A stretch of DNA of 64,000 nt from Paralithodes platypus. Taxonomy: Eukaryota; Arthropoda; Malacostraca; Decapoda; Lithodidae. The notes below the pieces were generated by a model, which made no database searches, had not been told where the DNA came from, and saw nothing but the letters and a program-made list of their open reading frames with translations. Both the position numbers and the translations under genes were made by a program. Numbering within the stretch: the first letter of the stretch is position 1; every line of letters starts with the position of its first letter. The stretch is taken from the NCBI GenBank assembly GCA_032716605.1, contig CM064509.1:33684178-33748177 (forward strand), read 5' to 3'. Below are positions 20,775-31,991 of the stretch, piece by piece.

Positions 20775-20881
<107 letters not shown>

Positions 20882-21112
20882 AGTATTATAAGGCGGCCGC
20901 AGCTTCTCGAATATTTTATATATACTGTATATTAAGAAGGCCCTTTAGATATTAAGTAATACAAGCCATCCCAATGAACTAACTCGCCTTCAACATTACT
21001 TCCTAAGCTTAATACACAAATATACGATATATACATGCATATTAGGAGCACAAAATTGTTAAGGCAATGCAAAGATTAAGGGGGGGGGGAGAGAGATTTT
21101 GATGTGTATTAT

Positions 21113-21322
21113 ATATATTTGTATATTAGTTATATATTTGTATATTAGTTATATATTTGTATATTAGTTATATATTTGTATATTAGTTATATATTTGTAT
21201 ATTAGTTATATATTTGTATATTAGTTATATATTTGTATATTAGTTATATATTTGTATATTAGTTATATATTTGTATATTAGTTATATATTTGTATATTAG
21301 TTATATATTTGTATATTAGTTA
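21113..21322. repeat. 19-bp tandem array, about 11 copies
   Basis: GTATATTAGTTATATATTT repeats every 19 bp with essentially no variation. Confidence 0.95.
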
Positions 21323-21403
21323 CCTCCCAAGACCTCCGTCAAGCTTACACGATCACCCTCAAGACCCCCCCCCCCCCTCCTTCGAGATAAATGTCCAGGA
21401 TGA

Positions 21404-21475
21404 AAAATACAAAGGAAGACAAGCAACAACAGACCTAATTGTCTTTACTAGGCTGCTTGAAAGAAGACAAAAATA
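21404..21475 (-). mobile_element. CR1-like LINE 3' end only
   Basis: On the minus strand the sequence resembles the last part of the CR1 3' untranslated regions at 13738-13835 and 29268-29345 (AGACAAGCAACAACAGACCT on the plus strand here). An ATACTGTAT run and a GATA array follow at 21478-21561. Confidence 0.65.
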
Positions 21476-21506
21476 TATATACTGTATACTGTATATACTG
21501 TATATA

Positions 21507-21561
21507 CAGAGATAGATAGATGGATGGATAGATTGATAGATAGATAGATAGATAGATAGAT
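21507..21561. repeat. (GATA)n microsatellite
   Basis: Tetranucleotide run with GGAT interruptions next to the CR1 fragment. Confidence 0.9.
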
Positions 21562-21794
21562 ATATAGATAGAGAAAACAAAATAGACGCATGACGTATTT
21601 TATAAATGTCATACATATAATATAAGTGCGTATAAATATCCAGTGCATATTAAATTCCTCAGAGTTGTAAGTTACTACACTACAGCCTGCAGGAATAATG
21701 ATGGCTGAGTGCACTACAAATAGAGTGTAAAGCTCGCAAGTCAAGGTCAGCCTCAGGAATCATTATACGGGCGGATTACTTTTCTTACACGCGC

Positions 21795-21945
21795 AGAGAG
21801 AGAGAGAGAGAGAGTGTGTGTGTGTGTGTGATTGTATGATTGAGAGAGAGTGAGTTCGAGGGCGAGAAAGAGAGAGAGAGTGTGTGTGTGCGTGTGTTAT
21901 TGTATGATTGAGAGAGAGTGAGAGTGAAAGAAAGAGAGAGATGGG
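21795..21945. repeat. (GA)n/(GT)n compound microsatellite, duplicated
   Basis: GAGAGAG then GTGTGTG then ATTGTATGATTGAGAGAGAG appears twice with a period of about 76 bp. Confidence 0.8.
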
Positions 21946-22167
21946 GGAGGGAGTTATGTTGAGTTTTATGTTGTACGTATCTTATAATCATATTACACAT
22001 CTAGTTTATGGGATATAGAAAATGAAATATATCAATAATCACACAGAAAGAATGATTTTAAACATTACATAATTATATCAAACATAAGCAAACTCCAGAG
22101 AATGAGTCTTACAAACATCAAGATAACAATACCCTGCGTGTCATGGGAGGCGTGAAGAGTAGGCTAT

Positions 22168-22288
22168 TGTTTTCACTCCTGTATGTGTGTGTGTGTGTGT
22201 TTATGTGTGTGTGTGTCTGTGTGTGTCTGTTCAAATAGTATCTGGAGAACAACAGTCTGGATGTCGACGATACTTGGTCAGTTATATA
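22168..22288 (+). repeat. repeat K, copy 1
   Basis: TTTTCACTCCTGTATGTGTG, then CTGTTCAAATAGTATCTGGAG, then ACTTGGTCAGT. The same order occurs at 23389-23490, and a looser one (GCACAATATCTCGGGAATAT, TTAGCTTGTCTCTTTATTTT) at 22992-23090. The nature of this repeat is unknown. Confidence 0.55.
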
Positions 22289-22294
22289 CTTACT

Positions 22295-22666
22295 TTAAGG
22301 GGAGGTACTTGTTTTCACTGAACCCCTTTCTCCCTCATGCTTAGCCCAATTAATTATGAGATTCTAACACGTTCACCGACCTTTGGCGATTTTAAGACCT
22401 TTGGCCCCATGTCTTTGTCAACATTAAGACCTTTCGTACCATTTAGGGGTTGAATTTTTCGTTGCGAGCGATAGAGAGCCTGTAAATTAGTAGAAACCAG
22501 CCTTCGGCCGGGAATTTTTTTACCGAAAAATTTACAAATTTATCTCGAACAGCGGTCTTAGGGGTATGCTTCTAAGCTTGATAGAGGTTTAGGGAGCAAA
22601 GTAAAAGAAACATATCATAGTAATGAAATACAATTAAAAAATAAAATACCTCCCCCCCCCCCTTAA
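22295..22666 (-). mobile_element. Family A element A7
   Basis: TTAA at 22295-22298 and 22663-22666. All blocks are present, with substitutions in the GCGA module (TTGCGAGCGATAGAGAGCC). Hairpin CAGCCTTCGGCCGG. A C run precedes the right TTAA. Confidence 0.88.
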
Positions 22667-23388
22667 TACCAGCAAAGATCTCATTAACTGTTGAATCCCC
22701 CATTCTTCAACTCTCCAAGTAATGTCTATGACAGTATTTATTTATTATTAACGATACTCTAAGAACTACAGTAGTTCCTAGTTAGTCACTCTCTTCACAC
22801 AACAATTATGGAGATGATTGGATGATCCCACAAGGGGGAGGGGGGGGGGGGGAGGGCAGGGCTTGATCCATATGTAATAATATGACTCTATCTCTAATAC
22901 TATATAACCCGGAATAATAATGTTTTTTTCCATTGATATATTAATTGGATCATTATACATGCCTCATTCACTTTTTTAAATCGATACTTTAAGTGTGTTT
23001 GTCTGTTTGCTTGCACAATATCTCGGGAATATATGAATGGATTTCGATGAGATTTAGCTTGTCTCTTTATTTTGTTCCCAAAATATTCAATTGACTTTTG
23101 GTAAAGTTTAGATGAAGTCCTTTTTCCTCTGGTCCCATTTTCTTGGAGCCTACAAGCAAAAACTGCACGCATGCTGGATATATGCGTCAGTGTTAGGATT
23201 TACATATCCTTTCGTTTGAGCTTTCATCTGACAAATGTACTAAATTATTAATTTTCTATTTTTCAGGTGAGTTGTTACTCTTGACTGGTTGCAGATGACA
23301 GGAGGTGTGGCGGTAGTGAGTACTGAATTATTATTTTTAGTGGTAACATAATTATGCTCGCGTCACCAAGGACATGAAACACCAGGTA
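22667..23388. other. unassigned sequence with a diverged repeat K
   Basis: Holds a G run at 22841-22852 and the loose K copy at 22992-23090. A minus-strand frame of 90 residues (22900-23172) overlaps the K copy and shows no domain. Confidence 0.45.
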
Positions 23389-23490
23389 TTGTCTTCACTC
23401 CTGCGTGTGTCTGTTCACAAAGTATCTGGAGAATAAATAATTTAATTTCAAAGAAACTTGGCCAGTCCCTTTATTTGGCACCCAAATGGA
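23389..23490 (+). repeat. repeat K, copy 2
   Basis: CTTCACTCCTGCGTGTGTCT, GTTCACAAAGTATCTGGAG and ACTTGGCCAGTCCCTTTATT follow the order of copy 1 and extend it. Confidence 0.55.
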
Positions 23491-24004
23491 TCCCATTAAC
23501 TTGTGTTTAACCTTATATTACGTCACCCCCCCCCCCCCTAACCCCCGCCCATATCCCTCCTATTTTAACCCCTCCCAAATACGACCCAGCTACGAAGATT
23601 TGTTTAGCCTAATCGCTGTCTTTTTCAAGGTATCAATTCATGGTTATTCACGACTTTCCACACACATTTTGAAAATTATTGAATTAACTCAATGGGGGGT
23701 AGAGGCCTTGGGCCAAATAGATAACTATGGCTTTATATCCAATACTATTGTACGGAATAACACGATATGTTGTAGCTTATTCCTTGGGTCTCTACACATG
23801 TCTCATAGCCCTGCACTCATGCACACCCACAGTCGCTCTCTAAGCTGAATACTATCGCCTAACATATGCCAAAATGAAAGTGGAGAAGTCATTTGGGAAA
23901 GGGTTTACGGTGTGCAAAGGTTGGCGGGGATGTGGTGGTCCGTCAATTACCGCCCGTTACGTGAGAGTTACGGTGGCGCTAGTGACGAAAATGAAGGCTG
24001 CACA

Positions 24005-24037
<33 letters not shown>

Positions 24038-24107
24038 TAGGATAATTCCTACATTTGCCCACATTTTGAAGGGCCTCATTATTTGACCTAACAATACTTG
24101 GTAGCAA
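23491..24107. other. unassigned sequence with homopolymer runs
   Basis: Contains C runs near 23527-23537 and a T run at 24005-24032. A 120-codon plus frame (23486-23848) lacks any recognisable feature. Confidence 0.45.
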
Positions 24108-24330
24108 AGGTGTATGTAATGGTCGTTGCAATTGGTGATAGCGATTGTATGTATATATGTATGTAATGGTTGTTGCAATTGGTGATAGCGATTGTATGTA
24201 TGTATATATGTAATGGTTGTTGCAATTGGTGATAACGATTGTATGTATGTATGTATGTAATGGTTGTTGCAATTGGTGATAACGATTGTATGTATGTATG
24301 TATGTAATGGTCATTGCAATTGGTGATAGC
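24108..24330. repeat. 47-bp tandem repeat, 5 copies
   Basis: (G/A)TTGCAATTGGTGATA recurs at 24125, 24172, 24219, 24266 and 24313. Each unit ends in a GTATGTAT-type stretch. Confidence 0.95.
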
Positions 24331-24650
24331 TATAGGCTACAATACATACGAAAATAGATCTACCAAATGATATTCCCGTAACATACTCAAATTCCTAGAC
24401 AAACCTCATCATTGTCGGTGGTGATTACATTAGTTAAGCCGTGATCCTAACTAACATACTCCGAGTTATTTAGTCGATGGGCCATATCCCGAAATTACAC
24501 ACATCGGTACCATATAACGGGATCAAACTTTCAGTAATATCTCAATCAAACGGATAGTCAATTATGCATTCACCAAAGTTACCATATCGAAATAATAGTT
24601 TCACAACAAAGTATAATAAATGTATAAAGTTAAGAAGAAAAAACAATATA
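24331..24650. other. unassigned sequence
   Basis: I see no gene, foldback or repeat family here. Confidence 0.5.
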
Positions 24651-24662
24651 TACAGTATATAC

Positions 24663-24675
<13 letters not shown>

Positions 24676-24739
<64 letters not shown>

Positions 24740-24785
24740 TGTATATATATATATATATATATACCGGTATATATATATATATATA
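24676..24785. repeat. (TA)n microsatellite with ACTGTATA and ACCGGTAT interruptions
   Basis: TA array carrying TATACTGTATA near 24736 and TATACCGGTATA near 24762. Confidence 0.95.
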
Positions 24786-25017
24786 AAATTATAGATTATA
24801 TCATTATGTAGCTCTTTTGATGCAGATTTTCACCCTGGTCCACGAACAATTATATATATATTGAACTTATATTGCTCAATAGTAACGTGTAGAGAGTCAA
24901 ATGGATGAAAAAGTTCCGCCCTAAACTGATGGAATAAAAAGTACTGTGAACAAAATTACATTATATTACTGCCCCCAGAAAGCCTCAACCTAAGGTAAAA
25001 AAAAACAGCACTGTCAT

Positions 25018-25112
25018 TACTGTAAGGTGGTGGCGTACTGGGTAGAAGCTGGGACTCGCATTTATGTAGCCCAGGTTCGATCCCAGGCATAGTCAGTAGA
25101 CACATAGCGTAT

Positions 25113-25143
<31 letters not shown>

Positions 25144-25180
25144 TATGATAATATAATAATAATAATAATAATAATATTAT
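25018..25180 (+). mobile_element. tRNA-derived SINE
   Basis: A head with an A-box-like TGGCGTACTGGG and a B-box-like GGTTCGATCCC, spaced as in a tRNA, is followed by a short body and an (AAT)n tail at 25118-25175. The acceptor ends do not pair, so it is not a working tRNA gene. Confidence 0.65.
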
Positions 25181-25501
25181 TAATAATGATGTTCGTACTC
25201 TTGATTTGGTCACGGCAGACACGTCGAGCCTACATTATTATAGACAAAATAATGACTTGATCAATTTGCTGTGGCCCGTTCATTACTGGAGGAGAATTAA
25301 TAAGAAATACCTTACATTTTCTCTCAATAATTTAACATGAATTTGGATATTAAACATTTACTGAATTTGTGTAATGAGGGATTTTATTTTTTATTTTGTT
25401 TTATTTATTATTATTTTATTGTTTTATTTTTGTAATCACTCTTATCACAAACGATCATCTTGCCCTTACCCTGTAGCTTTATTACCATTGAAGTTATAGA
25501 A

Positions 25502-25875
25502 TTAAGGGGACAGTGGCTGTTTGTTTGGTCTATTAATTAATTTATTCATATATATTTTTTAGTTTCCTCCCTAGACCTCCATCAAGCTTACAAAAACACC
25601 CCATAGACCCCCCTGCAAGATAGATTGTTACATTTTTTGGTAGAAAATGTCCCGGCCAAAGGCCGATTCCTCCTAAAATTACAGGTTCGCTATTGCTCGC
25701 CAGGAAAAAATCGACACCTAAATGACACGAAGGGTCCTAATATTGACAAAGAAATGGGGTGAAAGGTCATACAATCCCCAAACTAATGGAACTGGTCAGC
25801 GTCTTAAAATCTCAAAACTAGTGGGGCTAAATATTAGGGAGAAGGGGGTCCAGAAAACGGTCTGTCTCCCCTTAA
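25502..25875 (+). mobile_element. Family A element A8
   Basis: TTAA at 25502-25505 and 25872-25875. Hairpin CGGCCAAAGGCCG with AAA loop, like A20. Close to A20 and A23 in sequence (TCATAAAATCCCCAAACTAATGG type), marking one subfamily. Confidence 0.92.
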
Positions 25876-25881
25876 GGAAGC

Positions 25882-25955
25882 AAACTATCAAAACTAGTGG
25901 GGCTAAGCATTAGGAGGGAGAAGGGGGTCCAGAAAAACTAGCTGTCTCCCCTTAA
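25882..25955 (+). mobile_element. partial duplicate of the A8 3' end
   Basis: ATCAAAACTAGTGGGGCTAA through GTCCAG and CTGTCTCCCCTTAAGGAAGC repeats the last 70 bp of A8 together with its flank (AAGGAAGC). A flank-including tandem duplication explains it better than a second insertion. Confidence 0.85.
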
Positions 25956-26094
25956 GGAAGCGCAACTTGATGTCATGTATAACTCCTTGTTCTTGCCACT
26001 TATTAATATTGGTCAGAGCAGTTTTACATCTTGACATTCCTAATTTATAATAATAACAGAGTATAGATGAGGGGATGTATGTACTCAAATCCTA

Positions 26095-28575
26095 TTTTTT
26101 TTCCATGTGAGTAAGGGAGACAAAAGGCAGAACTCCCTGTAACGAGTACCTCCCCCGTAAATGAAAGAGTGGCAGTGCCAAAATCAAGGGACGTTCGAGC
26201 TAAAATGCCTGGACACACGGAGTTTGAAGCAATTTAAGTCATAGGAGAAGGGAAAGACTGATTCTGGGAGAGTTCCAGAGCTCAGCTGTTGAATAGAAGA
26301 AAGACAGAGTAACGTTTCACTCTTGGGTTGGAGAGTTGCACAGAGTAGGGATGGGATTGTGTTGCAAGACGGGTACTCTGTACCCTACATAGAGGAAGTG
26401 GTATACACTGGGAAAGCTCTGAGGAACACTGATTATTATAGTAGCGATAGAATAGTGAGAGAGATGCAACATTGCGGCGAAGAGAGAGAGATTGCAGAGA
26501 GTTGGTGAGTGGGCGGGAGTTAATGATACGAAAGGCTTTCCTTTCTACTTTGTCTAGGAGTGGTGTGAGAGGATCCTCCCCACACATGTGAACAATACTC
26601 AATACAAGGACGCACTGTGCCCCTGTACAGAGCAAGAAGCTGTGCAAGGTAAAGAACCCCTTGAGGCGGTTGAGCACACCCAGCTTCTGGGAGGCTGCCT
26701 TAGCAAGACTGGTAATATGGTCCTTCCAAGTGAGAGCAGAAGAAAAAGAGTCACCGAGAATATTGAGAGAAGATGAAGGATTGATTTTTGTATTGTTGAA
26801 GTGTAAGGGATAGTCCTCTGAGAGTTCTGAACGGGTAGTAAGATGAAGAAATTGGGTTTTGGAGGCATTAAAGGTAAAACGTTTTCTCTGCCCCAATTGG
26901 TAATAGTAGTTGGATCAGAAGACAAGTGTTGCATGGCTTCATTACGTTTGTCTTTGAGGGATTGCTGGCTGAGGTATTCAGGAACATTATTTGAGTAGTG
27001 TAAGGTAGAGTCGTCTGCATATGAATGGATGGGACTGGAGGTACAGTTGATAAGATCATTTATGAAAATTAGAAAGAGAATGGGAGATAGGACAGAGCCC
27101 TGAGGAACACCAGAGTTGATAGGATGAGGAAGTGAACGATGGCCATCCACAACCGCAGCTATGGAACGGCCGGAAAGGAAATTTAGAGACAAAGGCACAG
27201 ATGGAGGGATAGAAAGCGAAGGAGGGTAGTTTAGAAATTAAAGATTTGTGCCAGACTCTATCGAAGGCCTTCGATATGTCTAGTGCAATAGAAAAGGTCT
27301 CACCGATGTCCCGAAAGGAGGATGACCAAGAGTTAACATGATATGAAAGAAAATCACCAGTAGAGCCACCTTTAAGGAAGACATACTAGCGATCTGAGAG
27401 TAAATTATGAGAAGAGAAATGCTTGAGAAATTTGGAAGCAAGAATAGTTTTAAAAACTTTAGAGGTACAAGAGATGAGAGCAATTGGACGATAGTTGGAG
27501 GATTGAGAGCAGTCACCCTTCTTTGGGACAGGTTGAATGAGAGCAAACTTCCAGCAAGAAGGGAAAACAGAGGAGAGACAGAGACGAAAGAGTTTGCCTA
27601 GGCAGGGAGTCAGCACGGAAGCACAGTTTTTTAGTACAACAGGAGGAACACCGTCCGGATCGTATGCCTTCTTAGTATAAAGCCCAGAGAGGGTAGAAAA
27701 TACATCTTTAGAAGAGATTAGGATATTATTCATAAGTAGGAGAGAGGGAGGTATAGCACCGGAATAATCCAAGGTGGAGTTTCTAGCAAAAGTTTGAGCA
27801 AAGAGTTCAGCTTTGTCAGAGGAAGAAGTGCCATCAGAGTGGAAAAGGGGAGGGAAAGACGAGGAAGAAAAATTGTTGGAGAGGTTTTTGGCTAGATGCC
27901 AGAAAGCTTGGGAAGAGCTAGAGTTGGATAGTTCAGTGCATTTATTATTGATGAAAGAGTGTTTGGCAAGTCGAAGAACAGATTTGGCTTGATTCCGGGC
28001 AGAAACATAGGAAGAATGAGATTCTTGAGTTTTAAGGCGTCGGTACTGTTTGAATACTTCCTCCTTGTTGCGGACAGCAGTAGAACAAGCTTGAGTAAGC
28101 CAAGATTGTTTTGCATTAGACTGAGAGAAAGAAAATGGAATGTATGCTTCCATGCCTGAGAGGATTACCTCAGTAATGCGTTGAGGACTCTCCGAGGGTC
28201 CCCGGCCACGGAAGCAAAAGTAATTCCATTGGAAATCAAAGAAGTACTGCCAAAGAGCCTCCCAGTTGGCAGCGCCAAAGTGCCACAAGTGCCTCCGGTT
28301 GGGAGGATCGGGTGGCCGTACTGGAGAGATAGGACAGGTACGTGACAGATATTAGTTTATGGTTGGAGGAGCCCAAAGGAGAGAAAAGATTTACAGTATA
28401 AGCAGAAGGGTTAGAGGTTAGAAATAAGTGAAAAATGTTGGGCCGCTCTCCGAAGTGATCCGGGATACGGGTGGGTTGCTGGACTAACTGCTCTAGGTCG
28501 TTTGAGATAGAAAAGATGTAGGCTTGTACCCCAGGTTTGTCAGTGGAAACAGAGGAATATATATATATATATATA
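26095..28575 (-). mobile_element. jockey-like non-LTR retrotransposon, 5'-truncated
   Basis: About 2.5 kb on the minus strand. From high to low coordinates: the end of an endonuclease domain, the linker, a reverse transcriptase with block 4 and YADD, a thumb/C-terminal part, and a 3' untranslated part starting near 26280. The 5' end stops at a short TA run (28557-28576) inside the endonuclease. Other pieces of the family: 8412-8590, 33715-34555 and 43608-43905. This is the most complete LINE in the window, but it is inactivated. Confidence 0.9.
26282..28560 (-). pseudogene. jockey-like ORF2: endonuclease end plus reverse transcriptase, frameshifted
   Basis: Endonuclease end: [16 protein letters not shown] and [13 protein letters not shown], where the usual SDH motif reads SNH. 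RT pieces: SSNYRPIALISCTSKVFKT, KAFDRVWHKSLI, NSGVPQGSVLSPILFLIFIND, SYADDSTLHYS, NASKTQFLHLTTR and KVERKAFRIINSRPLT. The C-terminus ends at LLFNS before a premature stop at 26282. Breaks: frameshifts near 28285, 27190 and 26890, an in-frame TAG after LLSDR near 27384, and a paired shift near 26620. Not functional. Confidence 0.9.
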
Positions 28576-28576
28576 T

Positions 28577-28868
28577 GTAATATATCATTATTACATAGAG
28601 GGTAAGCACTGATCAATTATTGACATTAATTTGTGAAGCAAATTGCTGAAAATAGTGCATAAAATTGGTAAAAAAACAGTCTTATGTACCATAGATTAAT
28701 AGGGATTACGAGGGTTAGTAGGCTAATGTATTATACAGTACATACAAGAATGTTCATGTTTGTTTTCGAGCCGATTCCCGATCTTGACACTGTTAGCACT
28801 AGTTTATGTGACGATTGGGAGTCTATTGTGCTTGTTTATTTTCACAAATTTAATTTAAGTCTGGCCTA
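28577..28868. other. unassigned sequence
   Basis: A 62-codon plus frame crosses it without recognisable motifs. Confidence 0.4.
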
Positions 28869-29031
28869 TTAAATTGCAGGCTCACTAACGCTTGTCAGGG
28901 CGAAATAAATACCTGAATGAGGCAAAACGTCTTATAATCGCCAAACTATTAGGACGAAACATTTGAATAGTATTAAATTATTGGGGCATAATGGGGTGAG
29001 GGGGATGGTGCAGAAGGGGGGGGGGGGGGGG
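28869..29031 (+). mobile_element. Family A element A9, 3' half only, diverged
   Basis: TTAAATTGCAGGCTCACTAA, CGCTTGTCAGG, then CGTCTTATAATCGCCAAACT and a GGGTGAGGGGGATGGTGCAG-like end in a G run. No right TTAA. Confidence 0.6.
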
Positions 29032-29264
29032 TAGGATTCAATACAATCTTACTGGGCTTATATACAGTTGCTGGAGTTCTATTGTTGTGGCTCCATTATG
29101 TCCCTCAATGGAAGGTGACGCTTGATGGCTCCCGTGACGTGATTATCTTCAGGCTCTCCTCACATCCTATATAGTCACAGAGATCAACCAACCTTTGACA
29201 TCTTGGGGCACTGGCGATATATTCCTCTCATTACACTCAAAACCTCCATACCTAATATGAACAT

Positions 29265-29905
29265 CTGGGAGTACAAAGGAGTAAACAGGAGTACAAAGAA
29301 AAACAAGCAACAACAGATCTTGCGACCCCTCAAGGTTACTTGCCTTCCAAAATACTGTTGTTTCTAGTGTCCAACAGTATTTCAGAGATATAAAAATATG
29401 AAAAGGAAATACCTCCCTGGGGATTAACATGGCAGGGAGGGGGGACAATATTAATGAAATAGCACAATTAAGGAAATATTTTATTCATTTGCAATTGCAA
29501 GGTGCTTGTCATGGCGAACGGTGTTGCAGTCTATAACATCTCGGGGAAGTCCATTTCATAAGTTGACGACTCGATTGAAGAACACAAATTTGGATTCGTA
29601 CAAAATGAATTATTTACCAATGATTTTGCAACCATTTCCACGTGTGTAGTTTAATCGGTCAATCGTAAAGTATTTACTACAGTTCATATTGTCGATGCCT
29701 CTGATGATCTTAAAGACTTGAATTAGGTCGCCTCTTAATCTATGCTTGGTTAGGGGAATCAGATGTAATTTTTGGTTAGGGGAATCAGATGTAATTCTTG
29801 GTTAGGGGAATCAGATTTAATTCTTCTAAACGTTTCTCATATGGTTTGTTCTTTAGACTGGGTATAATTTTAGTGACTGCATTGAAGACAAGATATATAA
29901 TTCGG
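29265..29905 (-). mobile_element. CR1-like LINE copy 2, decayed
   Basis: Minus-strand copy of the 3' part of the 12709-13835 element: remnants of SLKNKPYEKR, RLRGDLIQVFKII, GIDNMNCSKYFTID and FFNRVVNL, with stops after IIGK and in NL*NGLP. A 26-bp segment (TTGGTTAGGGGAATCAGATG) is present three times at 29746, 29772 and 29798 and shifts the frame. The 3' tail has two GAGTACAAAG units near 29272-29296. The 5' edge directly meets the 32-bp array. Confidence 0.88.
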
Positions 29906-29907
29906 TC

Positions 29908-30515
29908 TTCAGGTACCGGTATACTGTACATTCACATTCTTCAGGTACCGGTATACTGTACATTCACATTCTTCAGGTACTGGTATACTGTACATTCACA
30001 TACTTCAGGTACCGGTATACTGTACATTCACATTCTTCAGGTACCGGTATACTGTACATTCACATACTTCAGGTACCGGTATACTGTACATTCACATTCT
30101 TCAGGTACCGGTATACTGTACATTCACATTCTTCAGGTACCGGTATACTGTACATTCACATTCTTCAGGTACCGGTATACTGTACAGTCACATTCTTCAG
30201 GTACCGGTATACTGTACATTCACATTCTTCAGGTACCGGTATACTGTACATTCACATTCTTCAGGTACCGGTATACTGTACATTCACATTCTTCAGGTAC
30301 CGGTATACTGTACATTCACATTCTTCAGGTACCGGTATACTGTACATTCACATTCTTCAGGTACCGGTATACTGTACATTCACATTCTTCAGGTACCGGT
30401 ATACTGTACATTCACATTCTTCAGGTACCGGTATACTGTACATTCACATTCTTCAGGTACCGGTATACTGTACATTCACATTCTTCAGGTACCGGTATAC
30501 TGTACAGTCACATTC
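29908..30515. repeat. 32-bp tandem array, 19 copies
   Basis: TTCAGGTACCGGTATACTGT repeats every 32 bp, with CAG starts from 29910 to 30486. Variants are CATTCACATACTTC, CAGTCACATTC and one ACTGG. The 246-codon plus frame cycles through all three phases of the unit because 32 is not a multiple of 3 and the unit lacks stops. It is not a gene. Confidence 0.97.
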
Positions 30516-30721
30516 TAGCTGATCAAAAAATGAAATAACACCTCGTTGTTTTGGTACTTGAGGCACCAAAATGGCGTCCAAAGACAAATATGGCCACTCT
30601 ATCATACTACAGGATATCTATGAGGCACCCTTGAGAGTCATGATGCACATTTGATATTATACTGTAATCTTCAGTATTGTAGATGTTCCTGTTTGTTGTT
30701 TCGAAATCATCCAAACGTTCT

Positions 30722-31102
30722 TTAAGGGGGGTGACCTGCTTTTTGTTATTTCTGTCCTTTTCTCGCTTTCTCTCGCTTGTATCCATTCGGCCCCATTCAG
30801 CCAACTATTTAAAGACGTTTATCCCCATCTAGGTATCGATTTCTTCCTGGCGAGCGATAGCGAGCCAGCATTATATGAAGAAATCCGGCTTCGCCGGAGA
30901 CATTTTTCTATCGAAAAATGTACAAATTTAGCCTGCTGTCAAACAAAACTAAAAAATATGCTGGCTCGCTACCGCTCACCAGTAAAAAATTGACACCTGG
31001 ATGGGGATAAACGTCTTAAAACAGTAGGCTGAATGGGGCCGAATGGATACAAGCCAGAGAAAGATAGAAAAGGACAGAACAAAAACAGGTCACCCCCGTT
31101 AA
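30722..31102 (-). mobile_element. Family B element B4
   Basis: TTAA at 30722-30725 and 31099-31102. Intact hairpin TCCGGCTTCGCCGGA and core TATCGAAAAATGTACAAATT. The GCGA-type modules are in opposite orientation on the two sides (CTGGCGAGCGATAGCGAGCC and GGCTCGCTACCGCTCACCAG). Confidence 0.92.
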
Positions 31103-31365
31103 TGTTGCCAAGTTCTCTGCTGTATATCTCTTTCATCGCACCACCCTCTCTAATTCGTCTACTGATATTCCTCTGTCAACTAACTTGCATTTCTCTTACG
31201 TTTCTCTTTATGTGTCTCTCCTAACTCACCTTCCCCTTTCATTTTGTCCATTTATACAGTATATCTCACATCGCAGCTTCCTCTCTCATTCTTCTCTTGA
31301 TATGCCTTACTCAGCTCCTGTTGTCCTCACATTTCCTCATGTACTTTTGGCAGGTGGATACCTTT

Positions 31366-31577
31366 AATCTATTCACCGTAAATTGCCCAACATTTTTGAC
31401 AACTAACCTCTTGCAAATTAAGAACAAGAAACATTGAGAAAACAGTTCTACCAAATGGGAAGAGCCAACCAGGAAAACGTTTGAAATTGTACAGTCCGTT
31501 TACTCCAGCCCCGTTTTGAGCTACAAGAGGTTAATAGTAATGATTAATTGTCTATTTATAGTGAATACGCCATAGTA
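31366..31577. mobile_element. Foldback element G2
   Basis: CTATTCACCGTAAATTG and CAACTAACCTCTT at the left pair loosely with AAGAGGTTAATAGTAATG and CTATTTATAGTGAATACG at the right. The centre TTCTACCAAATGGGAAGAGC is shared with G1. More diverged than G1. Confidence 0.6.
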
Positions 31578-31662
31578 ACTATTAACATTTCATTATATAT
31601 AGCCTTCTTAAGGGAGCCCAGACTGTATTGTGCAGCATAATTTACTGGTTCGGCTCAATGAC

Positions 31663-31991
31663 TTAAGGAGGGGGTTTAGTTTGCTCTCTATACCTCTATC
31701 AAACTTTTAAAAAACACCCACAAGACCCCCCTTCGATATAAATTTGTAAATTTTTCGGTAGAAAAATGTCCCAGCCGAAGGCTGATTCTTCTTGAAATAC
31801 AGGCTCGCTATCGCTCGCCAGAAAAAAATCGACACCTAAATGGCACGAAAGGTATTAATATTGGCAAAATAAATGGGGCAAAAGGTCTGAAAATCGCCAA
31901 ACTAATGGGGCGAATGTCTTGAAATCTCAAAACTAATAGGACTAAATACGAGGGAGGAGGAGGACTAAAAAAAAAAACTGCCTCCCCTTAA
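31663..31991 (+). mobile_element. Family A element A10
   Basis: TTAA at 31663-31666 and 31988-31991. The left subterminal block is shortened. Hairpin CCAGCCGAAGGCTG shows a paired change (G-C to A-T in the third pair) against the family consensus. Confidence 0.88.

Noticed and set aside
29798..30538. 246-codon frame with a YTVHSHSSGTGILYIHILQ cycle
   Set aside because: The 32-bp unit cycles through three stop-free phases. The frame starts inside a decayed LINE and has no independent support.
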